Part shown: piece by piece, positions 12,001-24,000 of the stretch
Layout: the number at the start of each line of letters is the position of its first letter
Position numbering within the stretch: the first letter of the stretch is position 1
Origin: Liolophura sinensis
Lineage: Eukaryota > Mollusca > Polyplacophora > Chitonida > Chitonidae
DNA length: 64,000 nt
Assembly: GCF_032854445.1 (NCBI RefSeq)
Contig: NC_088295.1
Location: 38,784,510-38,848,509, forward strand
Reading direction: 5' to 3'
Notes under the pieces: model-generated
What the model saw: the letters and a program-made list of their open reading frames with translations, nothing else
The model's database searches: none
Told to the model about the DNA's origin: nothing
Made by a program: the position numbers and the translations under genes

Positions 12001-15000
12001 CATCAAATGTATCCCAGATATGACTCTGATGAGCTTGAAGCAATGACCAATCATATCCATGCAATCCAAATGACCCACAATTCCCTAGGAGCATACATAG
12101 CACCAGCCAATGAAATGAAGGGTAACAAAAGGTAAGCATCCAATCAAATAGTGATAAACTACAGTCCCCTTAAAGCAGAAGCCATGAGTGCAGGGGATAA
12201 GGCATTGGATAATTGTTAAACTACCAATAAGCAATGAATCAATGCATTTTAGATACTAACTTTCCATTCTACCTATTGTTACCCTATAAAGCTAATTTGA
12301 ATGAAACTTACCTGTAAACACATTAAGCATATATCACATTTGTTCAAAGAATTATTACTGCTGGTGCTTACTATATAAAGGTATCAGTTTATTGTTGCTA
12401 GAGTTGAGCAGTCAAATAGTATCACTAATAGAAAGGTTCAAAGAAGAACAAAAGTCGGCCACACAAACATTTTGATCTGCAGGTAGATCTGCACAAAGGC
12501 AATACATTTTTTGACCTCAAAAACATCTGTGACTTTTGACATGCAAATCAACACTAAAACCACATTCTTATTCCACCACTTGAAGTAACAAGTAAAAAAA
12601 GTTTATGTGGTTGAAAAAGATGCATAAAATGCAATTTATTCATTGTGTCTTCCAAGCCGTCACACACATGGGAACTAACACAGTGTTAAAATATCAGATT
12701 GGTGTCATAAGGTCAACAGATCCATTAATCTTAAAAAATGGAATTACTACACTTCATGTCAAAGGTCACATAGGTTTGGAACTACTCTTATTCAATGTAC
12801 AGGAGTATATGAGATGGAGCGTTCTCATTCTTCCTTAAATAACTTTTTTCCTTTGAATTTTCAATGCGAAAAACATCCTTGCCCTAACGCTGAATGAAAG
12901 TCTTTTGTTCTTCTCTGACAAATGCTGGTCGAAACTTGCAAAGATAAGTTTCACAGTGTACTTAAGTTCTCAATGCCAAAAAAAAAAATGGAAAGAAGCA
13001 ATCCACTTCACCTGATCATTTTCTGGCTGAAAAAGTAAAAGACTTACCTTCTGTTTAAGAATCAGCTCTTCAATTTCTTCCAAGTCACCAACGGTTACAA
13101 CCTTGGACTGTAACATATCCTCTAACACCTGTAACCAGTCTTTCAGTTCAGTGACAGACTCATCAAACTTCTCCCAAGGAGAGCTAGGCTCGGCCTCAGC
13201 ATGACTGGCTTTTACTGTAAAAAAATGAATGGAAAATATAAAATATTAGGTAATACTTCAATTTTTCTATGTAACTCGTTTGGAGACAGAAAGTCCCTCT
13301 AAACTATTACTTTGTTACATGTATATAATTGGTGCTGTACAAACACATAAAAATATTTTATTTAGATGGTGGTTGTCACTTTGGGGGGTTGGGGGGTTGG
13401 AGGGAATTTAAATTAATGCCACAAGAGTTGATGTAATGAAAACCCACCTTTCACCATTACTTCATCCACACTAGTATCTGGGGATCTCAGATTGGCTGCC
13501 AGCTCCTTTACTTTCAACCAATCAATGTTCAGCTTTTCAACTTTCAGCATAACATTTTCTGGAACGGGGACACCATCTTGTTGACAATCAATCAAAGTTC
13601 TCTGGTATCGTTCATTGATTCCCATGACGTGCTGTTGGCGAGCAGCCAAAGCATCATTCATCGTCTACAAATTCAAGAGAAATTCAAAAATATATACAAA
13701 TACCTGAACAACAAACATATAAATGTAGTACAACATATCCATGAGTATACAAACCGAATGAAAGCTATACACATGTGACTGTAGACCGATCAGTAGAATG
13801 AAATAGTAAATCCTAATACCGAATTCTGTGTATGTGTATTTACAGTACAAATAAATTGATAGGTTTTACAATTACAAAGGCCTCTTCAAATGATATCACA
13901 TGCTAGGTTCCTCTCTGGCCGTAAGTGGGGAGGTCTTTCAGCAACCTGCGGATGGTCGTGGGTTTCCACCAGGCTCTGCCCGGTTTCCTCCCGCCATCAT
14001 GCTGGTAGCTGTCGTATAAATGAAATATTCTTGAGTACAGCTTAAAACACCAATCAAATAAATAAATAAATAAATAAATCAAATATCATATGCATTGCAA
14101 GTTCCCTGTAAACAACTTAACTATGTTGTATTTTATCTTTTTTCTCTTAGCCCACTACATTTCAAAGAGTATGCTCACCGCTGGATCCACAATAACAGAA
14201 TCTTGTTCCTCCTTGGATGTGGCCGATACAGCAGGGCCTGCCTGCGTCTCCAGCAGCTCAATGGTAGCTGTGATCCAGTTCTGTACCTCCACTAACTCCT
14301 CGTCAAAGCTCCGTAGTTTCTGTAGACGTTCTGCAAGTTCCTTTATTCTCTGAGGGATCTCTGTGACAACCTAAAGAACAGGACAGCATAAAAGGAAACA
14401 CTACTGAGAATAACAGCCTACAATTTAACCACAAGGAAACATGCAAATATAAGATAATTAACAGGAGAAACTTTCAGACTCCATCATGAAAATCTATAAT
14501 TCTGCTGAATTACTAGCTAGATACCACAAAAAGAAGATAAATTCAACAGAAACAATTCCTTTCTCTCTGTTTTTAAACAGTTATGGTTCCGTACAAACTG
14601 TTTCAAACAAAATGAGGTGAATTTTTAATTCTTTATGTTATATCCCTAAATATTGTAACTCATGTTGCACACGTAAGTCATGATGTGTATTTACGTATGT
14701 CATAAGGTTGCACTCAAGGGTGGAGTGAGATTCAACATCTAAACCAAGATCTGATCTGTCAGGGACCAATACACACTGTCAAGAAAAATGCTTAAAGGAT
14801 TACTGTCCAGATTGGTTACCTATTTATACTTGGATACCCATGTATATATTGTAAAACTGAGTCCAAAAAATATGGGAAAAAAGTACAGTAATCTGAGTAA
14901 TATGGCATTAAAATAACCACATAATGAGGCTGGGTTTATGCATTTTTCTGCCAACACTCGGTAGTCTCCGCCAAATGACGTCACTCAAGTCAAACCTTTA

Positions 15001-18000
15001 TGAGCTCTGAGAGCTTCGCCATTTAGTTCAGTGTTGAAAAGTAACAAAAAGCATATCAAATTTTTCCATGAAATGGTTTGCTGTTCTGCATAAGGTTGTA
15101 AAAACAGGTCATCATACAACCCTACAGTTAGTTTTTTCAAGTTTCCCGACGAATTAGCCCTCAGGAAAGCGTGGATTCATGGTACAAGACGAAAGGGTTT
15201 TATACCCATCAAACACAGCTAAATCTTTGCCGGACTATCAGGAGATGGGATAAGAAATCCTGGCAGGCAGCTACATTTTAACAGCATGGAGGAAAAATTA
15301 GGCTTTAAATATATGTATATAAACTCTGATGATAGGGTTTGGTGGATGTAAAACAAAGCGGAAGTTCATTCGTCATTAGTTTGATCAATCTTCAGTATGG
15401 CAGTAAAGTGAAAGAAAAGTAGGTACAACCACGTGAGGGCTTCCAATGAATGTTGCTTTGATACACGCTATCCCATTGGCTGTGTATCTCCTCCGGTCCA
15501 ATAAGTGAGCTTCTGACAAATTGTGTGTTGTGAACAGCTATGACAATGCTAACATTTTCTGACAGGCTATGGAGGACAATAAAAACTGAAAATAATCCAA
15601 AACTAACTGTGCTGATTGACTATGTAAATCAAGAATTAATGACTGGGGTTAAAATAATGGTTGTTGATTACAATTAGTCATCAAAGGTGCGAAAACAAGT
15701 GACATCTCTTGATTCACTGATAGGCTCAGGGTAAGTGCGAAAGCAATCTTACAAAGTGATAATCCATCCCACATTGTTTTAATCTCCGTGTGATCCAGAT
15801 TACCAGGATCAGCAACACTGCAGGAAACAGAAGAGGATTAAAGCCACCCTTCATAATACCTGTTTGACGCGCTCAAGTAATTGCAGCCATAATATAACTA
15901 GGAAAATCTGAAGTCTGACCAGTGTCAGTGTCATAAATCGGAACTACAACATCGTACACTATGGGTTCAAATGGATATGGTAGCATATCTGCTTCTGTGT
16001 AGCTAGAATTCATCTCCAAAATAACAACGTTCTGATACAAATTCTCAGGTTATATTAGACAGCTAGACTTGGGTTGGCCATCTATGACGTCACACGCTGA
16101 GCTTTACCGGGCAGCTGGCTGGAGATCGGCTGCTGGTAACACACGGTTAAACAGGTTATAATCTTTATACTAGTAGCTAAGACAACTAAATCTGGACACT
16201 AATCCTTTAAATCAAATGAGAGAGCAAGGTTCCTGTAAAGTTTTTGTCCTCACTTTTATTCCACCTGGCCATCAGGTTCTCTAAATCCCTCCCTATATTC
16301 TCACCTTGTTCCATCTGGTGTTCAGGTTCTCTAAATCCCTCTGTAGACTCTCACCTTGTTCCATCTGGCGTTCAGGTTCTCTAAATCCCTCTGTATATTC
16401 TCACCTTGTTCCACCTGGCGTTCAGGTCCTCTAAATCCTGCTGTATATTCTCACCTTGTTCCACCTGGTGTTCAGGTTCTCTAAATCCCTCTGTATATTC
16501 TCACCTTGTTCCACCTGGCGTTCAGGTTCTCTAAATCCCTCTGTATATTCTCACCTTGTTCCACCTGGCGTTCAGGTTCTCTAAATCCCTCTGTAGATTC
16601 TCACCTTGTTCCACCTTGCATTCAGATTCTCTAAATCCCTCTGTATATTCTCACCTTGTTCCACCTGGCGTTCAGGTCCTCTAAATCCCTCTGTAGACTC
16701 TCACCTTGTTCCACCTGGCGTTCAGGTTCTCTAAATCCCTCTGTATATTCTCACCTTGTTCCACCTGGCGTTCAGGTCCTCTAAATCCCTCTGTAGACTC
16801 TCACCTTGTTCCACCTGGCGTTCAGGTTCTCTAAATCCCTCTGTATATTCTCACCTTGTTCCATCTGGTGTTCAGGTTCTCTAAATCCCTCTGTAGATTC
16901 TCACCTTGTTCCACCTTGCATTCAGGTTCTCTAAATCCCTCTGTATATTCTCCTTGTCTTCTGAGCTCAAGCCGTCCCTCTGAATCATTTTCTCTCCATT
17001 CACAGTCACCGCTAGCAGAGACTGCTGACGTGATAGAATGTCCTCCTCACGGTCCTGTGTTAATACAGGAGAAAACACAAATACAAGATAGAACACAAAT
17101 CCAGGATTCATGGCAAAATGCAAGTACAAAATAAATCCTAAAAACATGATATTATACATGATAAAAAGAGAAAAATACAAAGGGAAAGACAGACAAAAAA
17201 TTCAATACTTAAAACATTTATTACATTAGTAAAGTTGTCTCCCCTTATCCAACACATACAGCCATTAGTCCTCCAATGACAACACAGAAGCAGAACAATA
17301 TTACATGTGTGATTCACAAAGCCATCATTCTTAAAATGGCTTTCACTCAGAACGAGACACACAAGATTTACTGTAAATTCTAGTGCTTCCAAACACAGCT
17401 TACATTTTCTTTTTGACAAACTATAACCAGAAAAAGAAAAGCCTTGATCTTGACCAAGAACTGGATCAGAGTTTACATGTAAATCGAATGCCTGCCTTGA
17501 CTTTTTCCAGCAGCTCCTCGATATGCTCCTCTTCTGCCCGCACATGTACAGTGCTGCTAAGAATGTTTTCTGTCTCGTCTATCCAATAGAACAATTCATC
17601 CATGTCATCTGTGAACTCACTCGTTTTTACGCTCTCAGAGTCGAAACTGATAGGAAAATAAATTTGATACTTGTCAATGGATATGTGCAATATTTTTAAA
17701 CACAATTTGTTACTGGACAATGTTTATCACCTGGTGCATGGAATGTTATGCATGAAAAAACACAAAAACTTAAAAAGAAATTGGTTTCTTTCACTTTTCT
17801 GAGAAAAAGATCCATTCCTTTATTTACTCATTTTTTTAACTGTTATTTTAGCCTAGTTCTCAAGAATATTTTACTGACAGAAGATAGTCTGGCCCATTAG
17901 TGGAGTAAATTAGGGATAGAGACAGAAGGAAAACTCTGTTCCTATCCTCACATCTGTTAAATCACACGAAATCTAATCCAGCAAGAGTATGTGCACACTC

Positions 18001-21000
18001 ACATGCCATGGTTTTTTGGGGTTTTTTTTGGCCAAATCTGGCTCAGCAGAAGAGGACTAGTACGAAATTAAAACAGCAAATAAGATTCCAACAATGGCTC
18101 TCACCTGTCTTGATGGCTTAGTATCATTGTAGTCAAGGCTTTCCATCTTTGATTGATTCTGTCAAGCCTTTCTCTGAAAAGTTCTGAATCAGGGGTAGAC
18201 AACTGTCGTATGATTTCATTTCCGGCAGTATTCATACTATTGACAGTGCCCTGGTGGACTTTGATCCCGCTCTCTACATTCTGCCAACACAATAACAAAG
18301 TTAAAATCAAAATAAATTTATTTATATTCCTGGGCAAGCTCAAATATACTTTCAAGTATGGAGATACCATTTTAGCAGGTCTTAAGTCTCAAACCCCAGA
18401 CATACCATAATCATAACTGGCCATTCAACTCTCCCAAGCACACAGCTCTAATTACAAAAAACTGTCTTCATGATTGATTCATAATATACAAACAGTTTGA
18501 ATCTTGATCAATATACAATTTATACCCTTCAATCTACAGTTCGATCTACAGCTTAGCCCACCGAGGGTGCACTTCTACAGCAGTTTTCTATCATTACACT
18601 TACACGATGAACTTCTTTCTGTTTCTCTGCATCCTTCACATCTTTGATCCCTTCCAATTTCTCATCGGCCTCCTGGATCCAGGCTGTCACGTTGTTCAGA
18701 TCACAGTGAAACTGTCTCCACTGTTCAACAGACTTACTCCAGCGGCTGTCAAACAATTACAATAATCATGAACTCAACATTTCCATGCGAGTCCAGTTGC
18801 AGCCAGTCCTACTGATTAGTGGACACATAAAACTTGTGCTTTGATAATGAACTAAAATAATTTTCTTCATAGCCACTGTGCCTAATTTGACATTAGAGCG
18901 AGAACATAAAATTTGTATCATTCTTGTTACATATAAACATCATTTGGAGCTGAGTGTCATAAAGGATGGTCTATGGATGTTTGTCCCTGATCATGTGCTC
19001 ATCAAGGTATTATATTTATTTATTTATTTGACTGGTGTTTTACTCCGGACTCAAGAATATTTTACTTATATGACGGCGGTCAGCATTATGGAAGGAGGAA
19101 ATCGGGCAGAGCTTGGAGAAACCCCACAATCATCTGAAGGTTGCTGACAAACTTTCCCACTTACGACCGGAGAAGAAGCCAGCATGAGTTGGATTTGAAC
19201 TCATAGAAACCACAATGATGGGAGCCTCCTGGGTCATTGCGCTGTGTCGTGCCGCCGTGCTAACCCCCTCAGCCACGGAGGCCTCCCACAAGGTATTATA
19301 GATATGCGTAACACATGCAGCTTGAGTGGAGCTGAAACATACTTCACTTGACATTTAATACATAACTATATGTAAGTAACCCTTTCGGCCTCATTCTCAG
19401 AGTTCTGTTCATCATAGATAGAAATTTTTGAAAATCATCTGGAACGTAGGCCTAATGCAGTAATTTGTCCTTTGGATGAAACAGAGAAAACTTCCACGTG
19501 ACATTGCATGAAGGACCTACTCATGTCTCTTCTTGTAGGACTCGTTGACGCTGGACCACTCCTCCTTCAGTTGTAACAGAAGGCCACGTATGTGAGCAGC
19601 TTCATCAGAGGTACTCTGTCCTACAGCATCCTCCTGCTGACTCTCCAACTCATTTATCTTCGGCTGCAGGTTGTCAAGGCTGGATTTGATAGCCTGAAAT
19701 AAGTATTGTTCAAATTTTAGCACACTGACTACAGCTAAAAACCTAACTTTAGACTAAATTTAATCTCTTTTCCAAAGTTAGCTTAGAAATGTTCTTTTCA
19801 CTCGATGCGTCACAGATCAGTTCAACTCATTTGCATGTCAACCTGCTGACTAAAAAACCAAGTTCATGTACACTGGCTTATTTCAGAGCACCAGCCAGTT
19901 ACAATCCTTCCAGACAGAAGATAACGCTGATACTAACGGATACTATCCCTGAAAATTTGAATCTCGAGGAAACCCACTGAACAAAGGTGGTGATAAGAAT
20001 GACAGTGCAAAATGTCATTGTCACATTCAGCTGTTAGGTCAATGTTGTTGTTGTTGTTGTCACCTTGCATGGTGACCTTCACAAACTTGTTGATCATCAA
20101 CTTTAGTAAATAACCTAATATTTCATCCATGACTTAGTTTCTCATTTTGCTGGATTCTGAGAGTTCCACTGACCTTAGAAAGGTGCTTTGAGGTTTGTCT
20201 GAAAAATGTAACTTTTGGCAACTTAACTTATATTATGACACTTAATTTCCTTCCAAAAACGAACTTTTGGGGCTTTATTATAGGGTCATTTACACAAGCT
20301 ATTAATTCTATACAGACAATTCAGATAAGAGCCGCCCTGTCCAACATGTTTTCAGACAAATGTAGAATGTGATAGAGTACAGCAGTTTATTGATAAGAAC
20401 ACCCATCTGTTTAGTTCTCCAGCCAGCTATCTGACTATTATGACACATCCACAGGCTAACTGGAACAGTTGCCTTGTAATGGTCCATCCTACTTCACCTG
20501 ATTAATGTTGACAAACCATGCTGAGTGGTCAACAACCTGAGGTTAAAGTTTTGAAATGGCGCATGTATTTATACAAAATTATGATTTAGTGATCTTCATG
20601 GTATATATTAACGTCATTTACCCACGCCTTACAGAAGCCTTAAAGTCTTGAACTGATAAAAGGCCTTTTTATTGCCTGAAATTGAATTGAGTGGATGAAC
20701 CAAAAGAACAGCTACATTTACTGAAGTGAGGTTGTAATACATTTACATCCCTTTCTTTATAAATGATCCAAATTTACATGGAATTTCTGGGCCAAAAACA
20801 ACAGCTTATTTAGAGATTTATGCCACACATTTTGGTCTAATTGGCCAAAAAATGTAAATATTTGCACAAAATAAATCTGGGATTATTTAATGAAAGATTA
20901 ATATGAAAGAGGCATTCAAATTTTAACTCATGGGTGTTGAAACTAAGCATGGGCCCAATCTCAAACTTGAAACCATCAGGTCTGCAAATATTTCAATGGT

Positions 21001-24000
21001 TGCAAAGTAAGAATGTTTACCGAGTCAAAGAGTGAGTGAGTGAGTTAGTGCTTGGAATTTAAGTCATATGACAATGAATGAGTCCTTAGAGTGCAGGTAA
21101 TGTGCCTCCTTGATGCAGGACGGATTTCCACCACTCTTATCTAGCGTTGTTTCACTGAGACAACTTACCAAAGGCCAGTAAGCCACCCCACTTGAGCCAT
21201 TATACTGATACGGCAGTCGTTACACTGCCCTTAATGCTGAACACCAAGCAAGGAAGCTACAACTTCCTCTTTTAAGATCTTAGGTGTGACCCAACCCAAT
21301 ATTGACCCTGGATCTAACTATCCCCTCCCCCCCCCACCACCACCACCCCCGCAACTGCGCCATCTGTCTTCTACTGCATGAGTATAATAAAGTTATAGGA
21401 GTTAACAAAATCCTGAATATTTGCTATATCCTATAAATTCTATCTTCTAAGTGATGCTATCATTGTTTAGTTGTGTTGCATGCCGGGAAACCGTAGTAGT
21501 GTACCTATGCACCTATATACACTGGCAAACAAACATACATCCATGAACTTTTTGGGTGCAACTTTCTCATGTAATGGATGAAATGGGATAAAATGACATT
21601 TCCCTTGAGGCACATGGATTTACGTCTGTGTTCCCCAGACATGGAGATGCATGTTGTGGCTTCATTGTACGCACACAAAACAGGCCTGGCAGTCAGAGTG
21701 ACTGACAGAGACCATTTGTAGTACTACAGCCCTACGCTGGTGTGTGTAGCAACCACAGCTGAGCGGGAATTCTCCGCATAATCCAAGTGTTAATCGTGCA
21801 GTTGCCAGGGACAGAAGAAACAAGACAGCCAAAATAGATGTGGAGATTCTTCCAGGGTTAATAGATTGCAAGTGCCAAGATTTAGAGTTTAGCAAGTAGA
21901 CCACAGTGGTAGAAGACTGGGATAGGGACTGAGCTGGCAGGGGTGTGGTCGTCTCAAAACAATAGCAAAGGCAGAATCAATACCTGCGAAATTAGAATTT
22001 GTTTAAACACTTGCTATACTATAAACATGTGAATATTTCTATTACCACACACTAGCCTTCATTATTTTTTTAAAAGGCATGTATCAGTATATTTACCCAA
22101 AATCACTTTATATCCATGACTTCAACCAATCAAATTTCTCATTAATCTTTTATGAACCCATCATATTAAATTTTGTTCTGTACTACCTACCTCCTCAGGC
22201 AGTGCATGTAGTCAAATCTTAGAAGCAATCATATTTGAGAGTAGCTTAAGACAAATTCTTAATGTGGAATTTGGCTGAGACCGCTGTTAAGACATGTATA
22301 TATTTACCACACTCCACACAATTTGAAAACCAATCACATGCGTCTCACAACAAAGCTTCATGTATAACACAGTAAATAAACATAATAAATGCCCTTGTTC
22401 ACTGTATATATTCTTGCACAATGTCTTTAATAATATGTCATTTATTTGCTTGGTGTTTAAAATGCTCTATTAAAGAATTTATTATTCATAAGATTGTCAG
22501 TCAGGCTTACAGGTGAACGGAATTGGAGTAACTGACTATGTAAACAAATGGCTTAAATAACATATAAAAGAATCAACGACTATAATGCTGGCTTATATAT
22601 TACGGGCTTAAATAATGCTGCAGAGTGTGAAGTCTTTCCTACTGATCTAGAAACCATACCTCAACAGATACATGACCACAAAAGAGACAAGCATTTGACA
22701 GCTGGAGCATTTTAACTGACACAAAGCTATTAGAAAGCAGAAAAGAAAAAACAGATTGTGTCATGTCAAAATGTGTCAAGCTACTACAAATCATTTTTCT
22801 CTGCTTTATGGAAAAACCTTTCCAGCAAGAAAGAGACAAATGGTAAGCTTGGTAACTCTACAACAACAAGTATACCATATCAATGTTTGCTTTGAGAGGG
22901 TAGAACTAATAACAAATTAGTGCTATTTTTACTTTCACCGACAATGGTTTGAAGGAACTGACTCCCAAGGGTCAGGCTGAGAGCTCTTCACTGAGAGTGG
23001 TGTGAAAACAAACAACGTGTAGACATGATCCCACTGCATCAAATATCAGGAGATCTTCTTGATTACAGACATGCATTCATGTACCTGTATACAGAATAGC
23101 ATTTGTACTCTTCTGAGAAGCGGAGAAAACAATTCTCCACAATCTATAAAGTTTGTCATATGGGCGTATGTTCAATATTGTCTTTCTTTCAAATTCAACT
23201 GAGCTGCCATGTGTATAAGTTTAAATATGGTTATGTAAATACTTATATGGTGTACACAAGACCATATTCTGGTATAAAAAAAAATCTTATCCTTAAACTG
23301 AATACTTATGTAAATTACTGAATTTGTTTAGAATGCAACTAAGCCCTCCTTTGTAAGTGTAAATCTGTTACACAAAAGCCAGTGTTTCTGGTGGAGAAAC
23401 AGAACTTTCATCCAACAGGCTTTGAACACAGACAAGTACAGTTTACAGTCATAGCAATAACCACATGGGCTGTGTTCTCAACAGCCTGGAGGGATGGAAA
23501 CTCAGTGTTGTTGGGCAGAGTATACTACAGGGTAAACTACATCAGTGGCCACTTTGAAGGGTAATTACACTGCTAAAACAACCTACACCAATAAGTGCTC
23601 AGAGCAGTTAGGCAAAGGAATTCTTTTAGTCTTGATTTCCACCAGTAATGAAAGGAGGAAAAGACCTTGCTATTTGTGTGTGTGTCTGTGTGTGTGTGTG
23701 TGTTTTTGTTCTTTTTTTCAGCATGTTCTAACCAGCCAAAAATCAAAACAGCTTTTATTTATTTCTCAAAACAACTATCAATCAAATGGTAACGTGTGAC
23801 CTACTTAGCATGAACTTCACAGCCCAAACCTGTGACCTCATTGAAATCTTCATTACTTATGTAAAGAAAAACTTACTTAACAAAATTCTCTGCACTCACA
23901 ATCCTACTCTGTTTTGCTACATGTAAATCAGAATTAGTGAGGAATAAACACTGCCGCAAGCATCAATCTATTTCCATTATCCACTATTTATCTTCAAACT

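Larger units (their letters stand above)
3700..13047. other. Region after the R20 exon, mostly intron-like
   Basis: 9.3 kb of AT-rich sequence. It holds the two candidate small exons, the candidate start exon with CpG-rich block, the foldback element and the CA-rich array. At 8560-8720 there is a stretch with a B-box-like GGGTCAAATCCC that may be a SINE relic. The second half of R20, expected here or to the left, was not found. Elsewhere I see nothing. Confidence 0.6.
18707..22142. repeat. Second member of the 3.4-kb duplicated block
   Basis: This copy holds the 5' part of exon 26, the intron with SINE copy, exon 25 and the first 2.4 kb of the intron upstream of it. It is flanked on both sides by unique sequence continuous with the rest of the gene, so it is the copy in normal context. 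Confidence 0.9.
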
